Below the pieces are notes generated by a model. It was given only the letters and a program-made list of their open reading frames with translations, made no database searches and was not told the origin of the DNA. A program made the translations under genes and the position numbers. Source: Nymphaea colorata (Eukaryota > Streptophyta > Magnoliopsida > Nymphaeales > Nymphaeaceae). From it: DNA of 64,000 bases. The stretch covers positions 38,989,115 through 39,053,114 of the forward strand of contig NC_045138.2 in NCBI RefSeq assembly GCF_008831285.2. Reading direction: 5' to 3'. Positions 1-12,320 of this stretch are shown one piece after another. How positions within the stretch are numbered: position 1 is the first letter of the stretch; the number at the start of each line of letters is the position of its first letter.

Positions 1-39
1 CAAGAGGTGAAGCTAACTTTACTAATACTGTTTGCAAAC

Positions 40-1543
40 CTTTGGATGCATGTACAACCAGAAGCGCAATCCACGCCATAAAAAGCAAGGTAGAATTTTT
101 GAACACATACAATCTCCATGAAGAGGAAGCCAGCACTGCAATGCAAGAAAGTGGATAAGAGGTTCAGTAGTGACAAATACAGGTTGCTTCACTGTAACGA
201 TAGGTAATATATAATATGTTACACATTATCAAATATAAAGGTTCTGGAACATACAACAGAGATGAAACATTTATTCACACGATGGCTACAGGAACAGTAA
301 AGCTAAGTCAGAAAACCCATCTAATAAAAGGAAGAAGAAAAAAAAATAAAACAATTTAAAGAGGTTCAGCTTTTCTAGCTTGAGAAGTTCGGTCACACTA
401 TTGAATTATATAAATCATTATAAATGCACTATCAACTGTCATTAGTCCTGTCTCTAAGGACAATACAAAGCTTTGGAATGTCAAGTAACCACAGTGAACG
501 TAATATGTGCGTCTGTTGAAGGGAATGAGACAGGGCCATCAACGCCAACGATTTGATCACAAGTTTGCTTTTCATGTGAGAAAATTCTATGCTATCCAAG
601 CACGACGCTGTTCCCAGAGCTATGAGGTAACTTCAACTATCCCTTCACAGCTAAAGCAAACAAGTCTCAAGTTTCCATACGTTTCATACGAGTCTCGTAT
701 CAGAGTAAAAAGACGTTCGTTTCCATGAGAAAACGAGGCGGACTCTTATAGATTCAAATGCGAAAAATTGTTGGCCAACTAGGTACCTTGTGGCAAAGAT
801 ATCCCCTACTCCCAAGTAGACGACATCCTATTTGACGAGCAGCAAAGAACTGCAGCTTCTTTTCAGAATCTAGAAGAGACTGATACATGGCCTTATGCTT
901 TTTTTCCTCTCGTTCTTTAAAAGGTCCCTGCATTAGAAAGGAAAAATGGATAACTAACAGATAATCAAAATGTCTTATGGGAAATCGCATCCATCAACTA
1001 CAGGTGGGTATGCAATCTTGAAATTGAATCTATCAATGACAACAACAGGAAATGAAAACGGAACGACAATTCGATTACCCGAAGTTTGCCTCCGATGCCA
1101 CCGAACTTTATCGGGGCGTCCACCTCTCTGCGTAGAGCCTTCAAGCCCTCTACGGATTCCGACACCATTTCCGGCACCTGGGTCGACCAAGAGGACGTGA
1201 TCCCCCACTCCTCCCACTCCTTCTCTCCAATCTCCAGATTTCCTCCTTCCCCTCCTTCTCCGTCTTCTCCTTCCTCCCCGTCCCTTCCTCCTCCCTCTTC
1301 AATGGTCTCGGTAGCCATCGAATCTCCTCCTCCTTCTCCTCCTAGAACAGAGTTAGAAGAGCAAGGAGGAGGCGGTGCCCTTGTCCTTCTCAACAAACAC
1401 AATGAAGAGGCGGCGGCGGCGGCAGCAGCAGCAGCGCGGGAAAGAGGAATAGGAAGCCAGCGATTGAAGCAGCAGTTGGACGAGTGGCAAGAGCGCGCGG
1501 CAAGGGCTACAGACCCGGGCCACGCGGCCGACATCGTCATCAT
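40..1543 (-). CDS. DTW-domain protein, 5' part (three exons; continues beyond the left edge)
   Basis: Exons read on the minus strand are 1543-1079, 927-787 and 135-40, all joined in phase 0 with GT-AG introns; the last donor is at 39-38, so the gene runs off the window. Exon 1 gives a low-complexity N terminus (poly-Ala from a GCN repeat near 1408-1436, then Glu/Gly-rich sequence), possibly an organelle targeting region. Exon 2 ends ...GSRGYLCHK and exon 3 begins CWLPLHGDCMCSK, which together form the CxxC-x7-CxC cysteine cluster of the DTW family, followed by RFWLYMHPK. Characterised DTW proteins (bacterial TapT, human DTWD1/2) are tRNA-uridine aminocarboxypropyltransferases, so the same reaction is inferred here. 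The DTW motif itself lies outside the window. Start choice is uncertain: ATGs at 1543, 1540 and 1534 are all in frame. The family call rests on the cysteine pattern and remembered plant homologues. Confidence 0.75.
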
Positions 1544-1708
1544 TTTTATTTTCCTTTTCAACGCATCCTCTTCCTCTCTCTACTAATGCTATGTAGCCGT
1601 TCTGCTCGTCCGAGCGTCCGCTACACCCTCGCCCTTTTGCTTAGTCTCGTCATTGACCACGCAGCACTGCTGCATCTTACTCTCCCTCTCGTAGCCACCT
1701 TTCTGTAA

Positions 1709-1850
1709 TAGCTTAGTTGGTGAGATTAACGAGTCTAATCGATAATTTGATTCTTATAAGTGTTATATTTTTAGAGGCATAGTAACTTAGTTGGTGAGAT
1801 TAACGAGTCTAGTCTATGGTTTGATTCTTGCAAGTGTTATATTTTTATAT
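1709..1850 (+). repeat. tRNA-derived SINE-like head, tandemly duplicated (period 74)
   Basis: TAGCTTAGTTGG at 1709-1720 matches the tRNA/SINE A box, and it recurs as TAACTTAGTTGG at about 1783-1794. The second unit carries GGTTTGATTCTTG at 1818-1830, a degraded B box (consensus GGTTCGANNCC). Both units share the sequence between the boxes and a T-rich tail. No target-site duplication was established. It could be a chance tRNA-like fragment. Confidence 0.4.
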
Positions 1851-3506
1851 TGTAGATAGATTGTAGATAAAGGATATTCTGGTTGATGTGTGTATCTCTT
1901 CCTATCAAGATCCTCAATTCATCAATTAGCTCTTGATCCTGAAGACACTGATATCTCCTCCATAACTACGTTGCTAGTTCAAACTCCACTAACGTCCACC
2001 AATGCCATAAAAGCCCAAACAAGTTCTTGTTTTGGTAAGCCTGAGCGAGCGGCAACCTCTCGTTCATTCGGTTTGAACTTAAGTTGTAGATTTGAATGTA
2101 GAAAAATAATTTAAACTTAGAAATAAACGTCAACCGCTTGAAAAGTCAAGCATACTTGATAGTAATTTAAGTAATTCACAAACACATGATTCTTGAGTTT
2201 GCAGAATAATTTACAAACACTTGATGCCTGGATAAAAAATGCTAAACATACTTAGAAAGGCTATTTTCTCAACAGTTTGACATCTCTCATTCACTCTCTA
2301 GCTTTTGTCATTAAAAATGACACTTGGAAAATAACGAAATAGAAAGGATATTGAAAGAAGAAGAAAAAAAGCAAATTGTAAGATCTCTTCATTGAAAGCA
2401 ATTTTTCATTTAAACGTATATTCAACCCTCACATACAAGACCTAGTAGTAACCATCTAAGTCGTTAAATCTAATGAAATCAGACAACAGAAATTAAGTTG
2501 CAAATACAAAGTTTGAAGTACACCTCAAAGAAAACAAGAATTTTCATCTAAAGACATTCATATTCCTTTACAAGGCATTTTGGACTCGTAAAAAAACATT
2601 GCAGCTTTGTGAATGTCACTGAAACGAACAGCCTAAATGATTCTGATTAAACTCTGGTATATAAAGGGAAAACTATCTAATTCTCCGGAAAGGATCAGTA
2701 GCTTTTTATCAATTTCTTTTAAGAAAAGCATGCAACTTTCGCTTCATGTAACTGGTTGTTTGGTGCTCTGCCGCATGTCGAGCCCTTTGGGTGAAAGGAT
2801 ATATAAGAAGCAAGTCGCCTCCATGTATTATGGCCAAAATCAAAATCAAACACGACACCAATTCGACCTTCCCGAACAAAGAATCTGAAACGACTAACGA
2901 AAAAGTCCGGAGAATTTTAGCACAGTGGCACCAGAAAAAGTAGGAGAAGTTGAAAACCTCATCCAGATGTCTGTGCCCGTGACTTGATGATACCTTCACG
3001 AATGATGAGGTCTCTTTTGGTTTTGGAACAAAAATGCAATTCTTCTAAAATTTGTTTCAGGCGATCCCTGAAACCCAATGAAATGGTTAAATGTAAAATT
3101 TTCAAAAGGTAAAGCTTTTCAACTTTTGCTTCGTCTGTCGCTTCTCCGCTCCCGTTCATGTAAATCCCGGTGACATCATACACCGGCCATGGATCTAATT
3201 TTGTCGAACGTACAAATGAAACGAATTTAGCTTGGCCTTGATGAGTCTGTATTTGAAATTCAAATCTCTCTACAAATTCGAATCGCGTCAACCATGTGCC
3301 AAGGTTCACTTGGGTCCACAAAAATTCCTCATGTACGTCTGACAACTTGAAAGTCAAGTTCTTTACTTTTTCCTTTTGATTTGTTGAACGTTGAAAAGTA
3401 CTCTTACTATATCTTATTCTTTTCTCAGAGATGGTGAAAACGATATGTTCACAATTTTCAAGTGCAATTTATCAACTGTGTGCGCGTGTGTGTCTATACA
3501 TATAAA

Positions 3507-3528
3507 GAGAGAGAGAGAGAGAGAGATA
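3507..3528. repeat. (GA)n microsatellite
   Basis: About eleven uninterrupted GA units. Confidence 0.9.
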
Positions 3529-4019
3529 AAACAAATGAAGAAGTAGAAGATGAAATCAGCTTTTGCGAAATTGTTTCATCTGAAGTTTCATTCTCCATCT
3601 TGCCGTAAATGGTTTCTTGCGGTTTACAGTAGGCAGAAATGGTCGAAGAGATACATGGTAGATCACAAACTTCAAATGCATTACCATTTCCAATGACATT
3701 ACTAAAAAGGGCAGGCGTCATGTTCTGTTCCGCTGTTTACCCTCATTCCTGGAGCTGGAGGGCGGAGGCGGAAAGAAAGAAAACTTTCAATGCAAGCAGA
3801 AGATCAGTGTCGTGAAGAAATTTCATTTTCTATATTCTCACCAAACACAGAAACCAGGCCCGAGACTGGTTAAAAAAACAAGTTTCAGGAAACCTGGATT
3901 TTACAAAATACATTTTTAGAGGGTGTCATCCAAATGCTGCCTTCAATTTGTCAAATTTGTATGGAACTCTTAAAACGTCTACCGTTTGGCCGTCAAACCA
4001 AACCCATCCATGTCCAAAT

Positions 4020-4175
4020 AAACACAGAAATCTTTAATACATTTGGAGTTATTTAAGGAAGGCGTCTGATCGCATGAATAAAGTAAAAAGTCCAAAACAA
4101 ATACAGAAATCTTCATTACTTTTGGAATTCTTTAAAGAAGGCGTTTGATCGCATGAATAACGTAAAAGCATAGAA
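4020..4175. repeat. Tandem duplication, period 79
   Basis: Two diverged copies sharing GATCGCATGAATAA, at 4069 and 4148, with the same preceding 50 bases. Confidence 0.75.
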
Positions 4176-4794
4176 TCAAGTTCTCGATTTCCCTTTTTTC
4201 TCGAAATTGATTTAGCCTTTTGGGATGTATGGGCAGGCCCGCAGGATACAGCCTGAATTTTTTTCTCAGGGTAATCAAACGGCCCTTTAACGTCCTTCTC
4301 AAATCCCAACACCAGTCTTTGAGAGTGAACCCACCAGAAAGAACTCCAGCTCTGAGCTGAACCAAAGCTATAAGCCTGAACCTACAACATCTGCCTGCAT
4401 GCACGCCAAACCTCTGTTCCTGTACCAAGATACAACATTTCACCAGCAGAACTCAAGGTGCATTTGTATTACAGTTACGGCTACTTACAGTACACGTTTA
4501 GCTGTTCCAACAACTAAATAGGAAAGAGAAATACTAGCATTTGCATTGACAACGAATTAATTACAGAATGGAGGGAAGCATCAAAAGAATTTCAGAAGCA
4601 TACACTAATCATTCTATGATTCCGCACAAAGAAAGGAACATCACCCAGAAAAACTGCTCCAACAATGAAATAAGAAGGCTAAATGCTGACATGAGAACTG
4701 CACAAATTAATTACAAGGGAAAATTTGAAGAAAAAGCTCCGTAAGTGTACTAATTATCCGCCATATACATCCAAACATGAAGATAGATCATACA

Positions 4795-4876
4795 CCAATA
4801 ACTGATCTAGGAGCCGCACATTCACAGGATTCATCCAACAACTGGTCTAGGAGCCAAAAATTCACAGGATTCCGTC
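4795..4876. repeat. Short tandem duplication, period 40
   Basis: ACTG(A/G)TCTAGGAGCC followed by ATTCACAGGATTC occurs twice in succession. Confidence 0.75.
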
Positions 4877-6548
4877 CTACACCCTGCAATTTATAGCATA
4901 AGAAAAATGTTATAAACCATTAACTAAGAAAGAACATACACGGATAGAGTCAAATAAAAAACTTTCAAGAACACTGATATGCTAGAGCTCTGAATAGCAT
5001 TGAAAAAAAACAAGAAAAGAATACAAAAGCTTAAACTTAACTTAAAATGTAACAATTGAGCAAAGTCATTTAACAAAGGGAAACTGTCATTACATGCTAG
5101 CTGAAATTCAAAAAAAAAAAAAACAGAACCATGAATAAGTGAACTGATCAATGATTAACAATGATGTAAAAACAACAATGGAAGTTCAAATTGGTTACAT
5201 CGACATCAGAATGACAGAAGTGCCCTCCAACTCGATGCTAAAATCCCAAGCAATGAAAGTAACAGTAATAGAGTGACAAAATAAGAAAGGGTAAAAAAGA
5301 GACTCAAGAGAAGTAGCTAACGTTACCAAGGTCATTTTCCTCATGAAGACAACCCAAAAGTTAAACCTTAGTATGATATGAGAATATGATAAGTTAACAA
5401 TGCCACAGTTAGTTCCTTTTTCTCCCCAAGAACACTGCAAGCTGACCTTCAGCATATGTTCCCATTCATTACTAAACTATAAATGACTTTTCTCACTCTC
5501 TCAGTCTCTACAACTCAACACGTGCACATGCACGAGCTTGATTTGGACCAACTCGAAACAACTAATCCACACTAGTATTGTCCTGTCAGGTCCTTGGGTA
5601 ACCTGCATCCGACTTTGGATGTTGACAATTTGGTCTCTTTTTCTGTTTCTGCTATTATCAGAAGTACCTTCTTCTGCTGCAGTTGTTTCTATGCAGGCTT
5701 TCTTTACCTCATGCTTTCTGACAATCCGAGGTCATATGCATTAGAAGCATATACGTATCACGTATGCAATATATATTTATGTTCTTATAATTATAGCCAC
5801 AATTTTGGTGAATATTATATAATATTTTTGTTTTAGCATTTTAACTGCTTCATATGTGTGTAAATGCATCTTTCTAATACTTGTTTATTAGAACCACAAG
5901 TTGCTTACCATGTTAACCTGGCAAGCTCCTCCAGCTCTATTTAGAAGCTTGACTTGATTTTAGATTAGAAAAAACAACTCATTGTCCAAATGAAAGTCGG
6001 TCAATTATCTAGCTGACAAGTTATAGAAAAGGTCGCAAATAGAGTTGAACCAAGTAATGTCACAAAGGCATAATAAAAGTTTCTAATATTTTCCTTGTTT
6101 ATTAGAACTACAATAGAAGATAATCTTAACATGAATGTTGTGATTCTGTTGAGGAATTATATTTAAGCATCCAGTTGAAAAAAAGAATGAGAGAATTAGT
6201 AATTGGTACTTAGGACATTAAAAGATATAGCATGCACAAAAATACTGCAAAGCAATGATGCTAACTTGTAAGCTTTCTCTCTTTATGCTATATAACCATT
6301 AAAACTTAATTCATTCTTTCAAACTTTTGTTATGCTCATTATCATGTTCTGGAATGTAATGTCAGTACTATTGTGCATTTTCATTGATATGTTGTTATAA
6401 GATGATAAATATAGGTTTTCCATTGAGAGTTTCCCTCAACCTTTTAGCTAATTTTAAAAAATTAATACTGCACTTTACTGCCTTTTCGGAGGACCGCTTA
6501 ATAAAGGTAGTCCTACCTAGGCTGTGTATAGTGCATCTAACAACATGG

Positions 6549-6549
<1 letters not shown>

Positions 6550-6599
<50 letters not shown>
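6550..6599. repeat. (TA)n microsatellite
   Basis: About 25 pure TA units, 130 bp beyond the callose synthase stop codon. Confidence 0.95.
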
Positions 6600-6601
<2 letters not shown>

Positions 6602-6730
6602 AATCCAACTTACAATTGAAAAGTAACTTATATTTGATCACGCAACAACCAGAGATCATCAACACTCCAGATAGCCCAATATCCAGATCATGACATAAAC
6701 AGAACAACAAAGACTAAAGTTTTACCTCAT

Positions 6731-9700
6731 TCACCAGTCAACATTAGATTTCTTTCCAGTCAGTATGCGAGAAATGTGAAGACCCCTGCTAAATGCCTCA
6801 TTGAATAAGATCCTTGTCTGCATTGATGCAAATCCAGGCAACCAAGATAGTAGAGCAGTAGGAGCCATAACTATGACAGCAAAAAGCACATCATACAGTC
6901 GAGCTATTGCAACGACAGTATTCCACACAATAGTTTGCTCCAGAAATGGCCTAAGTACCAGGGCTATTGATATCAAGCCCCAACCAGTGGGGATAAACGC
7001 CAAAAGACTGGTAAGCACATCAGTAAACTTGAAGCCAGTGAACTTCAACAATACAACCACAATCAAGATCGTCAAGACTATGACAAGGGATTGAATAGCT
7101 CTGTAATAGATGTGCTCCTTTGCAGCATATCTGTCTTTAGCATAGGACATAACTATATAAATTGCCAGAATCACTATCACAAAAACCCAGGAAATCAAGT
7201 AGACCGATATGTTGGTGCTATTGTTAGAAATGCCAAGCTGGTAAACAATGCCATACTGGAAAACAAAGAAGCGGCAATCTAAAATTATCTCAAGGACCTT
7301 CCCCCACAGACCGGTTTTCTTGAGATGCTCTTGTTCCTCATACCACCATTTCTCCCAACTTTGATCTGCTTTTGCATTCACCCCACCTGTATACCATATC
7401 CAGTTCATAAAATCATCAAAATCATACACAGCCTTCAGCCAGTCCAAGCCCGATGGGTTGAAGATAAAGGGTGCCATGATCCAGGATAGTACTAGGAACC
7501 AACTTGACAATGTCATAATAATGTAAACGGCTGTGCTGGAAGCAAAAGACGCAACTGAGCTATATGCTGCATAAACAATCAAGATCACGCCCAGTTCAAT
7601 GGCCTTGATGAAATGACTTCGGGAGTAGAGTCTGTAGTTCTCAGCAAACTTCTTATGCTGAACCACAAACCCACGCCCAGTTGCCCGATACTTTGCTCCA
7701 CCATGAAGGATCGTTCTTCCAAAGAAATGTGTGCGAGTACCCATTGAGAAAGTATAGAAAACAGAAGAAAGCTGAAGCTGCATTGTCAAGAAATCCCAAA
7801 TCGCTCCAAGGAACCCATGTTCAATGGAGTTTTCAACAATCATCGGAAGAGCTGTGAACAAGCCAAGCTGGATGATAAACTGCTGGTTCAGAGTCGTTAT
7901 TAATGCATTGTTGGTAGACTGCGCCACTATAGAAGACTCAATGCCACTGAGACACAGATACAAGCGACCCCACAGAAAGGCATACACGGTAAGCACAACC
8001 ATCATGGTGTTGAAGAAGAACCCTACAGTGGTGTAGTAGAAGGAAAGCATTCGTAAGAAGTCCAGTCTGTGTCCCAACCTATAGACGTCCCTGCTCAAAA
8101 TCTGCTCCCCATTGCCACTAGCTACCTTGGCCTCAAACATCGAGATTTGATTCAATCCTACATCCCGTCCTTTCCCTACTTGAATGTACTCATGGTGGGT
8201 GACGTTCCCTCCCTCAAAGTGCAGTTGAAGCCAGCAAATATGTCCTCACTGATGTTAATCACCCTGGAGGCCTTACTGATTCCTCCCCTGCTCAAGAACC
8301 AGAGCCTATCAAACACATCAGGATGCCCGTAGTGCATCCGCACCTTGAGAGGCCATGCCAGAACCCGTTGTCCCAGTGTGACAAAGCTCGTCTCTTGTGC
8401 AGACATGAACCACGCGAGAGACGAAACAGAACCGGTAAAAATATTCTCCCTAACGCCAAGAATGGAGGGCTTCCTGATTCCGTATACCTGCTTGTATTCC
8501 TCCAGCAGATTCCGCATCTTTAGAGCCTCCTCGAAGTAATTGTCTTGGTTCATGTCGATGGTCTGCACGGCATCGCCCCTCGTGAAGATGAAAGAATGAT
8601 TTTGATTCTCCGGCTTGCCTTCCCCAAGCTTCACGGGGCCAGGAAGTATGATACGGTAGATCTCCACTTCCTTCTGGAGCTTCTGGTCGTATTTCACCAG
8701 CACAGAGTAGTACCGCGCCTCCTCAACGGTTTTCACCTCATCCACGTAAGAAATTCGAAGTGCCTCATTGTTCTTCATCAGATAGAGAATGTCGTCCGCA
8801 CGAGGATCCTTCTTAGCCTTCTGATTGCCGTAGATCTGACAGGCAACCACATACGTGAATTTCATAAGGGCCGTCCCGTACTCGTGACCCTTGAACAGCA
8901 TGCTGACCCCACTACTCTCCCTACTGAGACTCCGAGCTGAAGCACCCGGCGAGTGGATGTTCTCCTCCCGGCGAAAGGATGAGCCCGAGCTGGCGGCAGC
9001 GAGCTCTCTGGACCCCTGTTGGACGTCCATCTCCGACGCAGAATCCAGGAAGACCAGCATCTTGAGCGCCTTGTAGTAATACATCATCCCCCGGACGGTT
9101 CGAGCCAGCGTCTGTCCTCTATAAGAGGCCCATAGGCGGAGTTCCCTCACCTTGGTAGTCCACACTTCGTCTGGATTCTTCATCCCTTCCCCCTGCATTC
9201 GTTCCAGAAAGTTTTGCCATTCATCTGGATAGATCCTCTGAAGGTAGAAGAGGATGGAGATACCGTCGCTGTTCTCCGTCCGCAGCTGCTCCCTGCTGTA
9301 CATGACGTCTTCATCGTAGTAGGGAGTCAGGACGCTGAAGGCGAGCATCTTCTCCACCTGGGGAGCGCGCGGCATGTTCATGAAGAGGGAGTTGCTGAAG
9401 AAGGCGATCCTCCGCCTGGCCTCGAGATTTCTGGGGACATTGTGCATGGAGTCCCTGGACATCAGGATGGTGGAGAGCCTCCTCAGCTGCCGGTAGAACA
9501 ATGAATCCGCCTCTGGGTCGGGGATGTCCACGGCGTTTTCGAACAACAAGCCACCGCCACCAGTGGTCGGCGCTAGGCCTCCCAACTTCAGCTCCTCAGT
9601 CGTCCTCTTCTGTCTAGGCAGGTCCCGGATGCAAATGTCGTACAACGTCTGCAAGGCGTCTACCACATTCTGCATCGTCCCAGCGTCCTTGGCACCGGGC

Positions 9701-12167
9701 TTCTTCAGGAGGACCCCCACAAGTACGATGAGCTTGGCGTGGATGTCCTTCAGCTTCTTCATCTCGTATGAGGAGGTAAGCCTCCCGGCAGCAATGGCAT
9801 CGTCCAGCTCCCCGAAAATAGAGGAAACGATGACATGCTCCTGCGTTCGGTCTCTGACAATCCTCTCCAGCAGGAATTTGACGCTATCGTAGGCCTCGAT
9901 GACGGCACATCGCCTATACTCATTCTTGCAGACCTTCTTCCACAGCGTCTGGTCCGACGCCCGAAGCTCCGTGGCCTGGCTGAGGGCAAGCAGAAGCTCG
10001 TTGCAGAGGAGGAGGCAGGGCCACCGGACGACCCTGATGTTCCAGGCGTTGGCCGGAATCTCCAGGAGCTCCACTTCTTGATCGCTCACGATGTCCTCCT
10101 GTCGGAAGGTAGTGATGATCTCGTTCCATATCATCGCGAACTTGGTGGCCTCGACCTGGTTCGACTCGATCTTCGTATACGGCTTCCCGAACCCGTATCT
10201 GAGCTTCAGCCTGCGGATGGCGTCTTGGAACCTGTTCTTGAGCGTACCCTGAGACTTCAAGAGATGCTCCTCCGGCATGAGGTTAAACTGCATCGCGCTC
10301 GCGAAGAACTGGAAGCGGAGGCGAAGCTGCTGCAGGTTCCTGATCTCCCCAAGGTGGGAGAAAAGGCCGACGAGCGCCCCCGTGAAGGAGGAATAGATGG
10401 AGTACCAGATGGATATATCCATGAGATAGATGAGGACGACGGGCGCCCAGAGGAGGCCGACGGCGAACCTGTTGGAATGCTTGAAGAACTCGTGCCACCG
10501 GTACTTGACCGTGGTGAGCGAAAGCACCACCTTGGTTGGGGCGATCATGGGCTTGATCTGCAGGAAGTAGCTGAACATAAACTTGGTCGCCAGGACGACA
10601 GCCCAGAAGATCGTGTAAGCAAGGTTGTCGAAGATCCCCTCCCGCAGGCCACGCCCCACGAAGATCCGGCTCTGAAACCACCATGTCAGGACGTGGAACA
10701 CCTTCCAATTCTTCTGCTCAAGGAAGTTCCTCACCCACGGCACCACGAAGAGAATGATGGCCAGCACCTCCGGCGACACGAACACGGCCGAAGCATAGAG
10801 GTAGTTTCGCACCTGCTGATTCCTCGCTGCCCTGGTCCTCTGTGGCCAAATCCGGGCGTAGAGCACCCCAAATACCACTGCCCACCCGGCCGCGACGACG
10901 CTTTTCAGCACCATCCTGACTCCCAGGGCCAACGTCTCCCTGGACACCAGACTGTACTGCATTCCAGCGTCCAGGAGGGACTGCAGGAACCTCAGTCCCG
11001 CCCAGGTGATGAAGACGCTTAGGAGCTTGACTCGCAGGTCGCCGTCGTTCTGGATAGCCTTCCACGGCGTACCGGATTGATCCCAAGCCACGAGGACCGC
11101 CGCCTGAAAGAAGAGGATGTGCATGATCCAGAGGCGATCGAAGCTCCGGAAAAGGTTCCAGAACGACCTCTGCTCAACGAAGCCCGTCTTCCCCACCTTG
11201 TTCTTCCGGAACGCTCTCCTGGTAACCGGCGTCGCCGTCACCTGTTGCTGTTGGAAGGGGGAGGAGGAGATCCCCCTCTGCTGCGCGGCGGCATCATTTG
11301 GGAGAATAAAGAAATTTGACGACAGCTTCAGGGGCCAACCCAACTGCGAGAAGCACCGGTTGGTCCAGAAGTACTCGTTGATGTCGTCGTAGTTCCGCCA
11401 GGCGGAGTGAGGGGCGGTGCCGTTCCCGCTAGAATCCACCTCCGCCTTCACCGTCTGGTACAAAGGCGTAACCACTCTCTGGAGGAAGGCGTTCTCCCCC
11501 GTGTAAGACGGCACCGCGGGCTGGCCGGTGTTCTCGTCGATATAATCCTCGAGAATCCGGTTGAGCTCCATAGCCGTGTGGTGGAAGATGTAGCAGAGGC
11601 ACTCGGGCATAAACCGGAGATTGGCCGCCTCCCCCAGACCAGGAGGTACAGCGAAACGTAGAGGAGCTCGCGGCGCTCGTCCGAGCGGCCGCGGCCGGAC
11701 GAGATCCAGATGTTGGACGACCGGCCGAGGAAAGCACACCAGGAGGTGTAGTTCTTCAGCAACTTCTTGCGGAGCTTGCTGACGACGGAGGGATCAAGGG
11801 CGTCTACGTTATCCGGGGGCGGCTGGATCCGCATCTGGGCGTTGGCGAGGAGGAGGATGAGATGCTCCCGCTGGTTCCGGACATTGTCAGTTTGGAAGCC
11901 GAAGAAGGCGCCGAGCCAATCGAGCAGGTCCATGGAACCCGACCACTCGAAGAAGGGAGGTCGACGGAGCTGCCCCACCGTCCGAAGAGCCGCAACCGCG
12001 GCTCTGACCTCAGGGAACCGCAGAGAAGGGTGGTCCTCGAGGAGATTGTGAATGGGGATGATGTTGAAGGCCCGGTTCTCATCGTTGACGCGATCAGGTC
12101 GCCGGTAACGATCACCATGGCCGGCATTGTTTTCCTGGTGAGGAAACCTCTGCCTGACGCCGCTCAT
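6731..12167 (-). CDS. Callose synthase, CALS11/CALS12 (GSL1/GSL5) type, two frame breaks
   Basis: A plasma-membrane 1,3-beta-glucan synthase that makes callose from UDP-glucose. The start is ATG at 12167 (MSGVRQRF) and the stop is TGA at 6733-6731. Allowing two one-base losses it encodes about 1812 residues, close to the roughly 1770-1780 of Arabidopsis CALS11/12. In order: the N-terminal domain (LRFPEVRAAVAALRTVG, GFQTDNVRNQREH), the FKS1-type region, a first membrane block (about residues 370-650), the large cytosolic glucan-synthase domain (DSMHNVPRNLEARRR, GQTLARTVRGMMYYY, RMHYGHPDVFDR, KYRATGRGFVV), then the C-terminal membrane block ending LTGKKSNVDW. No intron interrupts the coding region, as expected for this subgroup; other plant callose synthases have dozens. 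The frame changes in the C run at 11631-11635 (about residue 178) and at 8211-8213 (about residue 1318). Each is repaired in concept by one extra G, so sequencing error in homopolymers is at least as likely as true pseudogenisation. GC content rises towards the 5' end. Confidence 0.93.
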
Positions 12168-12320
12168 GGCGCCCGGAGACCCTGCCCCTCACCCCCAACC
12201 AACCAGGAGAGAGGGGGAGGAGAAGGAGCAGCGGCAGCGGCGGCAGAAGAGAAGAGAGGGAAGACGAAGGAAATGGGGGAAGGAGACGAACGCGGCGGTT
12301 TTTTTTTTTAGCCCATCCTC
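12168..12320 (-). promoter_or_regulatory. Probable 5' leader of the callose synthase gene
   Basis: Read in gene sense this stretch is strongly pyrimidine-rich, with CT runs and GCC triplets, as in many plant 5' UTRs. The bases before the ATG (GCGCC) give a good initiation context. No clear TATA box was found nearby, so the transcription start is not placed. Confidence 0.35.

Larger units (their letters stand above)
1851..6549. other. Intergenic sequence, no supported gene
   Basis: AT-rich DNA between the DTW and callose synthase genes. A 133-codon stop-free stretch on the minus strand (3357-2959) has balanced amino-acid composition but begins with TTG, matches no family I recognise and shows no clear flanking exons; it may be a decayed gene fragment. 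The rest is simple repeats and low-complexity sequence. The part just left of 6731 is probably the callose synthase 3' UTR: four bases past its stop codon there is a donor-like ATGAG/GTAAAA, so a 3'-UTR intron is possible. Confidence 0.5.

Noticed and set aside
1086-1586. Plus-strand frame of 166 codons with Pro/Ser and Ala runs
   Set aside because: Antisense of the DTW first exon; the minus strand has phase-matched exons and family motifs.
2959-3357. Minus-strand frame of 133 codons
   Set aside because: No ATG start, no recognised family, no supported neighbouring exons; kept only as a remark in the intergenic entry.
9835-11022. Long open frame (395 codons) on the plus strand inside the callose synthase
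   Set aside because: Antisense shadow of a GC-rich conserved coding sequence; composition is unnatural (Leu/Glu/Asp/Pro-rich) and it matches no family.
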